Shown here: positions 26,742 to 35,585 of the stretch, in pieces
How positions within the stretch are numbered: position 1 is the first letter of the stretch
Layout of the letters: every line of letters starts with the position of its first letter
DNA from: Bordetella genomosp. 10
GTDB lineage: Bacteria; Pseudomonadota; Gammaproteobacteria; Burkholderiales; Burkholderiaceae_B
DNA: 64,000 nucleotides
Reading direction: 5' to 3'
NCBI RefSeq assembly: GCF_002261225.1
Contig: NZ_NEVM01000005.1
Coordinates: forward strand, 1,116,001 to 1,180,000
Position numbers and translations under genes: made by a program
Notes under the pieces: model-generated
What the model was told of the DNA's origin: nothing
What the model saw: the letters and a program-made list of their open reading frames with translations, nothing else
Databases searched by the model: none

Positions 26742-28012
26742 CCCACGCAACGACCCAGCCGACGACGCAATCCCCGGCCGGCGCATCGCCCTCCGCCCCC
26801 TATCCCGAACTCATCGGCAAGGCGCGCCTGATCACGCTCGCTTTCCGGAAGGGCGATCTCGACGGCCTGCGCCGGCAACTGCTGGCGCGCGCGCAGCAGG
26901 ACGCGAACGACGCCAATGCCGCGCTGGACCTGTCCATGGTCCTGCTACTGCTCGGCCAGCGCGACACCGCCCTGGCCTTGCAACGGCACGCGGTGCAGAC
27001 GCAACCGCTGTACCACATGCCGGCCGCCCGCCAGCCCGCCGCGCTGCGCCTGCTGGCCCTGGTCGCTTGCGGAGACTTCCTCGCCAACACGCCGCTGGAA
27101 TTCCTGGTCGCCGATTCCGATATCGCGCTGGACATCCTCTACGTGGGCGAAGGCATCCCCGCGCCGCGGCAATTACCCGAACACGACGCGCTGATCGTCG
27201 CCGTCGGCGAATCGAGCGCCAACCGGCCGCTACTCGAAGCGCTGCAAGCGCCGGTCGCCCAATGGCATCGTCCGGTGCTGAACCGGCCCGAGCACGTGCT
27301 CAAGACCTCCCGCGACGGCCTGGGCGCGGCGCTGGATGGCGCCGCGGGCATCATCGTGCCGCATATCCGGCGTGTCGCGCGCGCCGATCTCGACGCCCTG
27401 GCCAGCGGCCGAACCCGGCCGGCCGACCTGCTGCCCGGCGTGGACTATCCCGTGCTGGTGCGCCCGCTGGACTCGCACGCCGGCCACGGCCTGGAAAAGA
27501 TCGACCGGCCCGCCGACCTGGCCGCCTACCTCGCCGCGCACGATGCGGCCGGCGACGCTCAGACCGCGGCGTTCTATCTTTCGCAGTTCGTCGACTACCG
27601 CAGCGCCGACGGCCTTTTCCGCAAATACCGCGTCGTCATGGTGGCGGGCCGACCCTTCCTGGGCCACCTGGGCATCTCGCCGCGCTGGATGGTGCACTAC
27701 CTGAACGCGGACATGCTGGAGAACGCCGCCAACCGCGCCGAGGAAGGCGCACAGATGCTGGGTTTCGACAGCGGCTTCGGCGCCCGCCACGCCGCCGCCT
27801 TCGCGGAAATCCATCGCCGCGTCGGCCTCGATTATTTCGTCATGGACTGCGCGGAAACCCCGGACGGCCGGCTGCTGGTCTTCGAAGGCGACACCTGCGG
27901 CATCGTCCACGCCATGGATCCCGAAGACCTCTTTCCCTACAAGGCCCCCTACATGCGCCGCATCTTCGCGGCGTTCCAGGACATGCTGCGGGAAAAAGCG
28001 GCCGCGACGTAA
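26738..28012 (+). CDS. TPR/ATP-grasp (RimK/GshB-like) protein
   Basis: A 424-residue protein. The N terminus (about 25-110) is helical and TPR-like (LAFRKGDLDGLRRQLLARAQQD, NAALDLSMVLLLLGQRDTALALQRHAV). Residues about 190-415 form an ATP-grasp domain: YPVLVRPLDSHAGHGLEKI, FRKYRVVMVAGRPFLGHLGIS, and the metal-binding end DYFVMDCAETPDGRLLVFEGD. ATP-grasp enzymes join a carboxylate to an amine through an acyl phosphate. Coupling by a 4-base overlap to a PLP decarboxylase suggests that the amine it makes may be ligated here. I know of no characterised function for this pair. Confidence 0.8.
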   Translation: MTHATTQPTTQSPAGASPSAPYPELIGKARLITLAFRKGDLDGLRRQLLARAQQDANDANAALDLSMVLLLLGQRDTALALQRHAVQTQPLYHMPAARQPAALRLLALVACGDFLANTPLEFLVADSDIALDILYVGEGIPAPRQLPEHDALIVAVGESSANRPLLEALQAPVAQWHRPVLNRPEHVLKTSRDGLGAALDGAAGIIVPHIRRVARADLDALASGRTRPADLLPGVDYPVLVRPLDSHAGHGLEKIDRPADLAAYLAAHDAAGDAQTAAFYLSQFVDYRSADGLFRKYRVVMVAGRPFLGHLGISPRWMVHYLNADMLENAANRAEEGAQMLGFDSGFGARHAAAFAEIHRRVGLDYFVMDCAETPDGRLLVFEGDTCGIVHAMDPEDLFPYKAPYMRRIFAAFQDMLREKAAAT

Positions 28013-28157
28013 ACGCCTTGCAAGCATGCATGATTGCCGCCTGGCGGAGGTAAGATGCATCCCGGAGGAATCGACAGCAGCTCACCGAATCGGGCTTCCA
28101 TAATCCATCGGCTCAGGAAGCACGCCGCGACATAGCATTTCGGGAGACATAATCAGA

Positions 28158-30389
28158 ATGTGGCCACGCTTGCAATCTGCCTTGGAACGACTCGGCAAGA
28201 CGCCGTACTTCATCGCGCTGCAACGTGGGCTGATTCTCTCCCTGCCGCTGATTCTTCTCGGTGCGATCGCATCGCTCGTCAAGAATCTGCCGTCGCGCTT
28301 CCTGCGCCAGCAATTAAGCCAGCTTTCCGCTTTCGACATCCCGCATATCTGCGATCACGTCATCGCGGCCACGCAGAACATCGCGTCGCTCGTCGTGCTG
28401 ATGGGTTTTTCCATCGCGCTGACCCATCTGCACAACGACCAGCCCGGACGGCGCCACGTCAACCCGGCCACGACGGCCACGACCGTATTCGCCTGTTTCT
28501 TCATTACTGCGCTTTCCGACGACAGCCCCGCCTCGCTGACCATGCTGGCGCTCGACAAAGGACTGCTCACCGCCCTGATCGTGGCCACCCTCGGCGGCAG
28601 CCTCTTCCTGCGGCTGGCGGCAGTGGATCGCCTGCGCGGCTCCGTAAGGGCATTGGACAACGATCCGCTGGTCGGGGATGTCGTCGCGGTCCTCCCGGCG
28701 GGCGTCGCCACGATCCTCGTCTTTGCCGTCGCCAAGGTGGCGTTCGAACGGCTCGTGCCGCACGGCATGTTCGATGCCATGCTTGCGGCGACCTTGCAGG
28801 GACACTCCGGCGCCGACGACAACATTTTCGTCGCCCTGGCTTACCTCGTCGCATCGCAAATCCTGTGGTTCTTCGGCATGCACGGTCCAAACCTGCTGTA
28901 CGAGGTCCAGGCCCGTGTCTTCGATCCGGCGTCGGCCATCAACATCGCCGACGTCATGGCGGGCAACGAGCCTCGTGAACTGTTCACGAGCCTGTTCTTC
29001 CACTTCTTCACCCGGATGGGCGGATCCGGCAGCACGCTTTGCCTGATCGCCGCCTTGCGGCTTGCCAGCAACCAGCTTCGCAACCGCCGCATCGCGCTGC
29101 TGGGGTTGTTGCCGGCCGTCTTCAACATCAACGAACCACTGCTTTTCGGCCTGCCGGTGGTGCTCAATCCCAGCTACGCCGTGCCGTTCGTGACGGTGCC
29201 CGTGGTCCAGGCGCTTATCGCCTACGGCGCCCTCGCCGCCGGCTGGATGCCCGGCACGGGGGTCGACATCAACTGGACGATGCCCGTGCTTTTCAGCGGC
29301 TACGCCGTGACCGGCTCCTGGGCGGGCGTGATCGTCCAGATCGTGAGCCTGGCCGTCGGGACGGCGATCTACATACCCTTCGTGCGAGCCGCCGATCGCC
29401 TGTCCCTGACGGGCGCCCGCGACCTGATCGACAGGCTCCAGGAGATGGCGGACTCGGAGGAGTCGGCCCGGCCCCAGAAGAAGCTGCCGCCCCTGAATGG
29501 CCTGCCGAGCCGGATGGCGCTGGCCCTGGCCAATGACCTTGGGCATGCCTTGCGGACAAGGGAGCAGCTATTCCTCGAATACCAGCCGCAGGTCGAGGCG
29601 GCCACGGGCAAGGTCACCGGCGTCGAAGCGCTGCTGCGTTGGCGGCATCCCCTTTACGGCAGTATCGCGCCTTCCCTGACGGTGGCGCTCGCCGAGGACC
29701 TGGACGCCATCGGCGAACTGGACCTGCGCATCATGACGCTGGCCTGCGAGCAGCGAGCGGCGTGGCGCGGCAAGGTGGCCGAGGATTTCGTCATGTCGGT
29801 CAACATAACGCCCAGCCACCTGCTGGAAGCGGCATTCGCGGATCAGGTCTGCGCCATCCTGGACGCGACGGGCTTGCCGCCGCGGATGCTGAAACTGGAA
29901 ATCACGGAAGGCACGGCCCTGGGCACGGCGATGCACGCCATCGACGGCCTGAACCGCCTGCGCGCGGCCGGCGTGCGGATCGCGCTCGACGACTTCGGCA
30001 TGGGGCAGACCTCGCTCAACTATCTGCGACAGCTTCCCCTGGATACGGTCAAGCTGGACCGCTCCCTGGCGACCGTCGGCAACGGCGCGGTCAACAGCCA
30101 CATCGTGGACAGCCTCGTCAAGCTGAGTCATACGCTAGGCGTGCTCATGATCGTGGAAGGCGTGGAAGAACAGATCCAGTTGGAGCAACTCATCGCCTTG
30201 GGTTGCACGCACTTCCAGGGCTACTACTTCTCCAGGCCATTGGCCGGCGAACACTGCCTGGCCTTCATACAGGCCCGCCAGCATGCATTGCCCACGGCGC
30301 CCTTGATCGCCGCGGACGGGACCGGAAAAAAACCGGTGTCCCTGCCGGTCGCGGACACGCATGGCGACGCTCCCGTTTGCGCGGATTGA
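28158..30389 (+). CDS. PTS EIIC-like membrane domain fused to EAL phosphodiesterase
   Basis: A 743-residue fusion. Residues 1-415 form a lactose/cellobiose-type PTS EIIC permease domain with about ten hydrophobic segments; FGMHGPNLLYEV and FNINEPLLFGLPVVLNP are the typical substrate-loop motifs. Residues about 478-715 are an EAL domain for hydrolysing cyclic di-GMP. It looks active: E490 in GVEALLRW, the SVNITP Asn, KLEITEG, LDDFGMGQTSLNYL, VKLDRSL and IVEGVEE are all kept. No EIIA or EIIB is encoded nearby, so it more likely senses than transports a sugar. Start ATG 28158 with GGGAG upstream. G+C is slightly lower than around it by eye. Confidence 0.9.
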   Translation: MWPRLQSALERLGKTPYFIALQRGLILSLPLILLGAIASLVKNLPSRFLRQQLSQLSAFDIPHICDHVIAATQNIASLVVLMGFSIALTHLHNDQPGRRHVNPATTATTVFACFFITALSDDSPASLTMLALDKGLLTALIVATLGGSLFLRLAAVDRLRGSVRALDNDPLVGDVVAVLPAGVATILVFAVAKVAFERLVPHGMFDAMLAATLQGHSGADDNIFVALAYLVASQILWFFGMHGPNLLYEVQARVFDPASAINIADVMAGNEPRELFTSLFFHFFTRMGGSGSTLCLIAALRLASNQLRNRRIALLGLLPAVFNINEPLLFGLPVVLNPSYAVPFVTVPVVQALIAYGALAAGWMPGTGVDINWTMPVLFSGYAVTGSWAGVIVQIVSLAVGTAIYIPFVRAADRLSLTGARDLIDRLQEMADSEESARPQKKLPPLNGLPSRMALALANDLGHALRTREQLFLEYQPQVEAATGKVTGVEALLRWRHPLYGSIAPSLTVALAEDLDAIGELDLRIMTLACEQRAAWRGKVAEDFVMSVNITPSHLLEAAFADQVCAILDATGLPPRMLKLEITEGTALGTAMHAIDGLNRLRAAGVRIALDDFGMGQTSLNYLRQLPLDTVKLDRSLATVGNGAVNSHIVDSLVKLSHTLGVLMIVEGVEEQIQLEQLIALGCTHFQGYYFSRPLAGEHCLAFIQARQHALPTAPLIAADGTGKKPVSLPVADTHGDAPVCAD

Positions 30390-30415
30390 CGCAGTCGTCT
30401 ATACGCGCGTTGAGC

Positions 30416-30436
30416 ATATAATGCGTTGCATCATAT
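30416..30436 (+). promoter_or_regulatory. Palindrome over a consensus -10 before the small HTH gene
   Basis: A 21-base near-perfect palindrome (9-base arms, 8 of 9 paired, 3-base centre) covers a perfect TATAAT at 30417-30422. TTGACG at 30386-30391 is 25 bases upstream, too far for a normal -35. The layout suggests a repressor operator, plausibly for the HTH protein encoded 40 bases downstream. Confidence 0.5.
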
Positions 30437-30474
30437 TTGCCGCCCATCCCGTGCCCCCTGCTGCATGGTGTCTT

Positions 30475-30696
30475 ATGCTTCCTCCGCGGAAACTCGATAG
30501 TCCCGCACCGGCCGCCATCAGGAAAGCGCGCGACGCCGCGGGGCTGACCCAGACCAAGGCGGCGCTTACGGTTCAAGCCTCATTGCGGACCTGGCAGCAG
30601 TGGGAAGCCGGCGATCGCAGAATGCCCCCCGGACTTTTCGAGCTATTCATGCTGAAGACCGGGCAATGGCCGCTAGCAGGCAACGACACGAACTAG
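30475..30696 (+). CDS. Small XRE-like helix-turn-helix protein
   Basis: About 73 residues, almost entirely one HTH: PAAIRKARDAAGLTQTKAALTVQASLRTWQQWEAGDRRMPPGLFELF, resembling the YiaG/HigA-type cro/C1 domain. The frame is open to an ATG at 30361, but that stretch overlaps the previous gene and the palindrome, so I start at ATG 30475. No toxin gene partners it. It lies 57 bases ahead of mutS. Autoregulation through the upstream palindrome is inferred. Confidence 0.7.
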   Translation: MLPPRKLDSPAPAAIRKARDAAGLTQTKAALTVQASLRTWQQWEAGDRRMPPGLFELFMLKTGQWPLAGNDTN

Positions 30697-30753
30697 CCAC
30701 CGCCAGGACAGGGCCCAAGAATCGAACGACGGAATTCCAAGCACTTGATTTTC

Positions 30754-33384
30754 ATGGACAAAACAGACCTATCCACGCACACGCCGATGATGCAGCAATA
30801 TCTTCGCCTCAAAGCCGAGGCGGGTCCCTTGCTGCTGTTCTACCGGATGGGCGATTTCTATGAAATGTTCTATGACGATGCCGAGCGCGGCGCGCGGCTG
30901 CTGAACCTGACGCTGACCAAGCGCGGCAGCTCCGCCGGGCAGCCGATTCCGATGGCGGGCGTGCCGGTGCATGCCATGGAGCAATACCTGGCCCGCCTCG
31001 TCGCCCTGGGCGAGTCGATCGCCATCTGCGAACAGATCGGCGATCCGGCCGCCAGCAAGGGGCCGGTGGAGCGGCGCATCGTGCGCATCGTCACGCCCGG
31101 CACGCTGACCGACGAGGCCCTGCTGCCGGCCAAGGCGGACCGTTCGCTGGCCGCCGTGCACGTCAGCGGCGGCCGCACGCCCCGCGCCGGCATCGCCTGG
31201 CTGAACCTGGCCAGCGGCGAGTTCCACGTGACCGAGTGCGCGCCGGCGCAGATCGAGTCCGAGCTGCACCGCATCGCGCCGGCCGAAGTCATCTACGCCG
31301 ACTGCGCCGAATTCGATTTCAGCTTCGACGGCGCCCGCACCCGCGTGCCCGACTGGCATTTCGAAAGCGACGGCGCGCGCCAGCACCTGCTGGCCCACTT
31401 CCGCACCGACAACCTGGCCGGCTTCGACGTCGAGGACATGCCGGCCGCCATCTGCGCCGCCGGCGCGCTGCTGCGCTACGCCGCGCGCACGCAGTCGCAG
31501 GGGCTGTCCCATATCCAGAGCCTGAGCGCGCAGCGCCTGGGCGAGTTCGTCCTGCTCGACCCGGTCACGCGGCGCAATCTGGAATTGACCCAGACGCTGT
31601 CGGGCGAAGAAGCGCCCACGCTGTTTTCCGTGCTGGACGGCTGCCGCACGCCCATGGGCAGCCGCCTGCTGCGGCGCTGGCTGCATCATCCGCTGCGCGA
31701 GAACGCGCCGGTGCTGGCGCGCCAGACGGCGATCGCCGAGATGCTGGCCGACCGCATGGACGACGGCGCCGGCTATGCCGCGGCCACGCCGCTGGAAACC
31801 CTGCGCGACGCGCTGCACCGCTATCCCGACCTCGAACGGGTCTCGACGCGCGTGGCCTTGCGCTCGGTGCGCCCGCGCGAGCTGGCCAGCCTGCGCGACG
31901 CCCTGGCGGCCCTGCCCGCGCTGCGCGACGCCGTGCAGCCGCTGACGCGCTCGCCGCGCCTGGCCGAACTGGCGGCGCGGCTGGACCTCGATCCCGCCAT
32001 CGCCCATCTGCTGCGGGAGGCCATCGCCGAGGAACCGGCGGCGGCCGTGCGCGACGGCGGCGTCATCGCGGCCGGCTACGACGGCGACCTCGACGAACTG
32101 CGTGCCCTGGCCACCGACGGCGGCGACTTCCTGATCCAGTTGGAGGCCCGCGAGCGCGAGCGCAGCGGCATCGCCAACCTGCGCGTGGAGTTCAATCGCG
32201 TGCACGGCTTCTACATCGAGGTCAGCCGCGGCCAGGCCGACAAGGTGCCGGAAGACTACCGCCGCCGCCAGACGCTGAAGAACGTCGAACGCTACATCAC
32301 GCCCGAACTGAAGACCTGGGAAGACCGCGTCCTGTCGGCGCAAGACCGCTCGCTGGCGCGCGAGAAATGGCTGTACGAACAACTCCTGGACGCGCTGGCC
32401 GTCCACGTGCGCGCCCTGTCCGAATGCGCCGGCGCGCTGGCCGAACTCGACTGCCTGGCCTCGCTCGCCGACCACGCACGCCGCCATGCCTGGTGCGCGC
32501 CGGAACTGGCCGACGACGCGGACATCGACATCGAGGCGGGCCGCCACCCGGTGGTGGAGCGCGCCATCGAACGCTTCACGCCCAATAGCTGCCGCCTGGA
32601 CGCGACGCGCCGCATGCTGCTGATCACCGGCCCCAACATGGGCGGCAAGTCGACCTACATGCGCCAGATCGCGCTCATCGTCCTGCTCGCCCGCACCGGC
32701 AGCTACGTGCCCGCCACGCGCGCGCGCATCGGCCGCATCGACCGCATCTTCACCCGCATCGGCGCCGCCGACGACCTGGCGGGCGGCCGCTCCACCTTCA
32801 TGATGGAGATGACTGAGGCCGCCGCCATCCTCGCCGCCAGCACGCCCGCCAGCCTGGTCCTGATGGACGAGATCGGCCGCGGCACCTCGACCTACGACGG
32901 CCTGGCCCTGGCCTGGGCCATCGCGCTGCGCCTGCTCACGCACAATCGCGCGTTGACGCTGTTCGCCACCCACTATTTCGAGATCACCCGGCTGCCGGCC
33001 GAACAGCCGACGGCGGCCAATGTCCACCTGGCGGCGGCCGAGTCCGCCAACGGCATCGTCTTCCTGCACGAAGTGCGCGAAGGCCCTGCCAGCCGCAGCT
33101 ACGGGATCCAGGTCGCGCAGCGCGCCGGCGTGCCGCCCGCGGTCATCCGCCAGGCCACGCGCGAACTCGAGCGCCTGGAAGCGCAAGGCGCGCCAACGCC
33201 CCAGTTGGGCCTGTTCGCCGCCGCCGCGCAGGCCGACGCCGCGGCGTCCGCCCAGGCCGAGGCGGCGGCCGATCAGGAAGCGCTGGCCGCGCTGCGCGAC
33301 GAACTGGCCGCCATCGATCCCGACAGCCTGACGCCGCGCGAAGCGTTGGACGCCCTTTATCGCCTGAAGGCCGCCGTGCGCTGA
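30754..33384 (+). CDS. mutS: DNA mismatch repair protein MutS
   Basis: Recognises mismatches and small loops and starts methyl-independent or MutL-driven repair. 876 residues, full length. The mismatch-binding Phe-X-Glu lies in [15 protein letters not shown] near residue 30. The ABC ATPase shows Walker [10 protein letters not shown] (about 626-634), the [11 protein letters not shown] signature, and Walker [14 protein letters not shown]. The C terminus has an Ala/Gln-rich linker before the short tetramerisation tail. ATG 30754 is preferred; a TTG three codons upstream is in frame. RoxA-like gene follows after 23 bases. Confidence 0.97.
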   Translation: MDKTDLSTHTPMMQQYLRLKAEAGPLLLFYRMGDFYEMFYDDAERGARLLNLTLTKRGSSAGQPIPMAGVPVHAMEQYLARLVALGESIAICEQIGDPAASKGPVERRIVRIVTPGTLTDEALLPAKADRSLAAVHVSGGRTPRAGIAWLNLASGEFHVTECAPAQIESELHRIAPAEVIYADCAEFDFSFDGARTRVPDWHFESDGARQHLLAHFRTDNLAGFDVEDMPAAICAAGALLRYAARTQSQGLSHIQSLSAQRLGEFVLLDPVTRRNLELTQTLSGEEAPTLFSVLDGCRTPMGSRLLRRWLHHPLRENAPVLARQTAIAEMLADRMDDGAGYAAATPLETLRDALHRYPDLERVSTRVALRSVRPRELASLRDALAALPALRDAVQPLTRSPRLAELAARLDLDPAIAHLLREAIAEEPAAAVRDGGVIAAGYDGDLDELRALATDGGDFLIQLEARERERSGIANLRVEFNRVHGFYIEVSRGQADKVPEDYRRRQTLKNVERYITPELKTWEDRVLSAQDRSLAREKWLYEQLLDALAVHVRALSECAGALAELDCLASLADHARRHAWCAPELADDADIDIEAGRHPVVERAIERFTPNSCRLDATRRMLLITGPNMGGKSTYMRQIALIVLLARTGSYVPATRARIGRIDRIFTRIGAADDLAGGRSTFMMEMTEAAAILAASTPASLVLMDEIGRGTSTYDGLALAWAIALRLLTHNRALTLFATHYFEITRLPAEQPTAANVHLAAAESANGIVFLHEVREGPASRSYGIQVAQRAGVPPAVIRQATRELERLEAQGAPTPQLGLFAAAAQADAAASAQAEAAADQEALAALRDELAAIDPDSLTPREALDALYRLKAAVR

Positions 33385-33407
33385 GGCGCGGCAGACCCCG
33401 GACCGCC

Positions 33408-34589
33408 ATGAATCCCGATACGCCCTTGCAACTTCTCGGCGGACGCACGCCCGCCGATTTCATGCGCCGCTATTGGCAGCGCAAGCCGCTGCTGATCCGC
33501 CAGGCCATTCCGGCCTTCCAGCCCCCGCTCACCATCGCCGGCATCAAGCGCCTGGCGCGCAACGACGACGTCGAGGCGCGCCTGATCTGGCGCGAGAACG
33601 GCGCATGGCAGATGGAACAAGGCCCCTTCGCCCGCCTGCCCAAGGCCGGCGAGCCGGGCTGGACGCTGCTGGTGCAAGGCGTGGACCTGCACGACGACGC
33701 CGCGGCGGCGCTGATGCAGCAGTTCCGCTTCATCCCCGACGCGCGCCTGGACGACCTCATGATCAGCATCGCCACCGACGGCGGCGGCGTGGGTCCGCAT
33801 TTCGACAGCTACGACGTGTTCCTGCTGCAGGCCGTCGGCCAGCGCGACTGGCGCATCGGCCGCCAGCGCGATCTCAGCCTGGCGCCCGGCCTGCCGCTGA
33901 AGATCCTGCGCGACTTCCGGCCCGAGGAAAACCACGTCCTGTCGCCGGGCGACATGCTCTATCTGCCGCCGCAGGTGGCGCACGACGGCATCGCGGTGGG
34001 CGATTGCATGACGATCTCCATCGGCTTTCGCTCGCCGAGCCAGGCGGTGCTTGCCCGCGGCATGCTGGAAGCGGCGGCCGAACAGGTGATGGCGCGCGCC
34101 GGCCAGCCCGCGGGCCCTTATGCCGAACCGCCGCTGCCCGGCCCCGACCTCAAGGGCGTCTACCGCGACCCGGGCCAGCCCGCCGTCGCCCAGCCCGCGG
34201 CGCTGCCGGAAGCGCTGGTCGACGCCGCGCTGGCCGCGGTCGGCAAGCTGCGCTTCGACCAGGCGCTGGCGACCCGCTTCCTGGGCTGCTGGCTGACCGA
34301 ACCGGCGGCCAGCGCCGTCTTCGACGGCTTGCCGCCGGAGGACGTCGACCTCGCCGCCGCATGGCCCGGACAGGGCCGGCTGGTGCTGGACCGGCGCAGC
34401 CGCATGCTCTACCGCCAGCGCCAGCTTTTCATCAACGGCGAAGTCGCGCCGGTCGCGCCCTCGGCGCTGATGCGCCGCCTGGCCGACGAGCGCGCGATCG
34501 CATGCGCCGGCGCGCGCCCCAGCGAGGCGGAGCAGGACGCGCTGGCGCAGTGGCTGGACGACGGGTGGCTGCGCTACGTGGAAGATTGA
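33408..34589 (+). CDS. Ribosomal protein uL16 arginine hydroxylase-type oxygenase (RoxA/YcfD)
   Basis: Fe(II)/2-oxoglutarate JmjC-type oxygenase, 393 residues. The iron facial triad is visible as HFD in VGPHFDSYDVFLLQ (about residues 128-141) and the distal His in LPPQVAHDGIAVG. A C-terminal winged-helix dimerisation region follows (LVLDRRSRMLYRQRQLFINGE), as in E. coli YcfD, which hydroxylates Arg81 of L16. YcfD is about 373 residues. It is probably co-transcribed with mutS, 23 bases upstream. The substrate assignment rests on family only. Confidence 0.87.
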   Translation: MNPDTPLQLLGGRTPADFMRRYWQRKPLLIRQAIPAFQPPLTIAGIKRLARNDDVEARLIWRENGAWQMEQGPFARLPKAGEPGWTLLVQGVDLHDDAAAALMQQFRFIPDARLDDLMISIATDGGGVGPHFDSYDVFLLQAVGQRDWRIGRQRDLSLAPGLPLKILRDFRPEENHVLSPGDMLYLPPQVAHDGIAVGDCMTISIGFRSPSQAVLARGMLEAAAEQVMARAGQPAGPYAEPPLPGPDLKGVYRDPGQPAVAQPAALPEALVDAALAAVGKLRFDQALATRFLGCWLTEPAASAVFDGLPPEDVDLAAAWPGQGRLVLDRRSRMLYRQRQLFINGEVAPVAPSALMRRLADERAIACAGARPSEAEQDALAQWLDDGWLRYVED

Positions 34590-34610
34590 CGGGCGGATGG
34601 CGGGCCGCGG

Positions 34611-34690
34611 CGTGCGTATGAGGCGGCCCCTCGGGCTTATGCAGCCACACTCGTGCGTATGAGGCTGCCCTCGGGCGTCGTATGCGGCCG
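34611..34690. repeat. Imperfect tandem repeat in the RoxA-lipoprotein gap
   Basis: CGTGCGTATGAGGC(G/T)GCCC..TCGGGC..TATGC occurs twice, starting at 34611 and 34652, 41 bases apart. The rest of the 372-base gap (34590-34961) has no gene; its last 120 bases are relatively AT-rich and probably hold the lipoprotein promoter, though no clear hexamer pair was found. Confidence 0.6.
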
Positions 34691-34961
34691 CCTTTCTCGA
34701 TCACGCCCAGACGATGCGGCGCATCGCAAGCGGTGTAGGTTTCCAGACGCCACAAAGTCCCGCCGTCCCGGGGCGCGGCGTCACATCAGGAAAAACACGA
34801 CACACTACCGCAAGGCCTTTTTCCTTTGGGACGAGGAAGCTTTAATTTTCCTACTCAATCGTTCGGTCCTTTCCTTTAGCCTGAGACGGTTGTTTCTCGT
34901 GGCGCTGGCTCGCGGCGCGGGAAATCTCGCAGAACCGATTCACTTAAAAGGAGAACCGCTC

Positions 34962-35195
34962 ATGATGAGTAAAACCCTGATCCTCGCTTCCATCCTCGCC
35001 GTCTCGCTGACGGCGTGCAACAAGAAGGAGGATGCGGCGCCGGCGGGTGGTTCGGCTCCCTCCACCACGGCCCCCTCCTCCACCGCGCCTTCCACGACCG
35101 CCCCGACGACCACGCCGCCGGCCACCGACGGCACGACGGCCCCGGCCCCGTCGACGGGCGGCACCACCGACAGCACCACGACCGCGCCGAAGTAA
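34962..35195 (+). CDS. Small Thr/Pro-rich lipoprotein
   Basis: A 77-residue predicted lipoprotein. The signal peptide MSKTLILASILAVSLTAC ends in a lipobox LTAC; the mature chain begins CNKKEDAAPAGG and is otherwise low-complexity Thr/Ser/Pro/Ala ([19 protein letters not shown]). No folded domain is visible. AAAAGGAG lies 8 bases before the first of two adjacent ATGs. It stands alone. The repeated TTAP units may expand or contract between strains. Function unknown; a periplasmic spacer or cell-wall contact is possible. Confidence 0.8.
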   Translation: MMSKTLILASILAVSLTACNKKEDAAPAGGSAPSTTAPSSTAPSTTAPTTTPPATDGTTAPAPSTGGTTDSTTTAPK

Positions 35196-35229
35196 TCCCG
35201 CGATCGCAGATTCCCCCCGGCCAGGGGAG

Positions 35230-35353
35230 GCCCACCCCCTACCGCGCTACGCGCGGCCCCCTCAAGGGGACGGCGTTGGCGGACCGGAAGGATGGGCCCA
35301 CCCCCTACCGCGCTGCGCGCGGCCCCCTCAAGGGGGCGGCGTTGGCGGACCGG
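35230..35353. repeat. Two tandem 58-base palindromic intergenic repeats
   Basis: Copies at 35230-35287 and 35296-35353 are almost identical (period 66). Each contains two internal inverted repeats, CCGCGC..GCGCGG and CCCCCTCAAGGGG. This kind of element recurs in intergenic DNA of Bordetella and relatives (from memory) and resembles REP/BIME sequences. They lie just after the lipoprotein stop. Confidence 0.8.
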
Positions 35354-35416
35354 CAAAGCCGGCTCCGCTACGCCCTGGATAAGTACCGAGGCTTGCGCCC
35401 GGCCTTTTTTTCCGCC

Positions 35417-35450
35417 GGGCCGCCCCAAGGCGAAAACGCCCCCTCGGGGG
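35417..35450. repeat. Related palindromic element
   Basis: GGGCCGCCCCAAGGCG followed by AACGCCCCCTCGGGGG forms two short hairpins and has the look of another REP-like unit in the same gap. The remainder of 35196-35585 has no gene; a run of seven Ts (35405-35412 region) precedes this element. Confidence 0.5.
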
Positions 35451-35585
35451 TATCTCGGACATGGCCTAGTCCATCAAGCAAATCTTGCCTCTTTTCGGTA
35501 CGGCATGAATTCCCTAGAGTGATGGCATCGAGGAACCGCGCGATGCCGTGAAAGGCGTCCCCTCGCTTTGCCTAGGAGCCAATTC

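Noticed and set aside
24648..26786. A 712-residue minus-strand open frame
   Set aside because: Antisense to the decarboxylase and overlapping the DHA2 exporter; Gly/Arg-rich, no domain.
30475..30696. HTH protein as antitoxin of a toxin-antitoxin pair
   Set aside because: No small toxin-like gene is adjacent; the neighbours are an EIIC-EAL fusion and mutS.
30769..33186. An 805-residue minus-strand open frame
   Set aside because: Exactly antisense to mutS, without a ribosome site or any recognised domain.
35230..35353. Tandem repeats considered as a CRISPR array
   Set aside because: Only two copies with an 8-base spacer, internal palindromes and no cas genes: a REP-like element, not CRISPR.
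34940..35428. Minus-strand frame with a repeated peptide (LPVRQRRPLEGAARSAVGGGP twice)
   Set aside because: The peptide repeat only reflects the two 58-base intergenic repeats and the antisense of the lipoprotein; no start signal.
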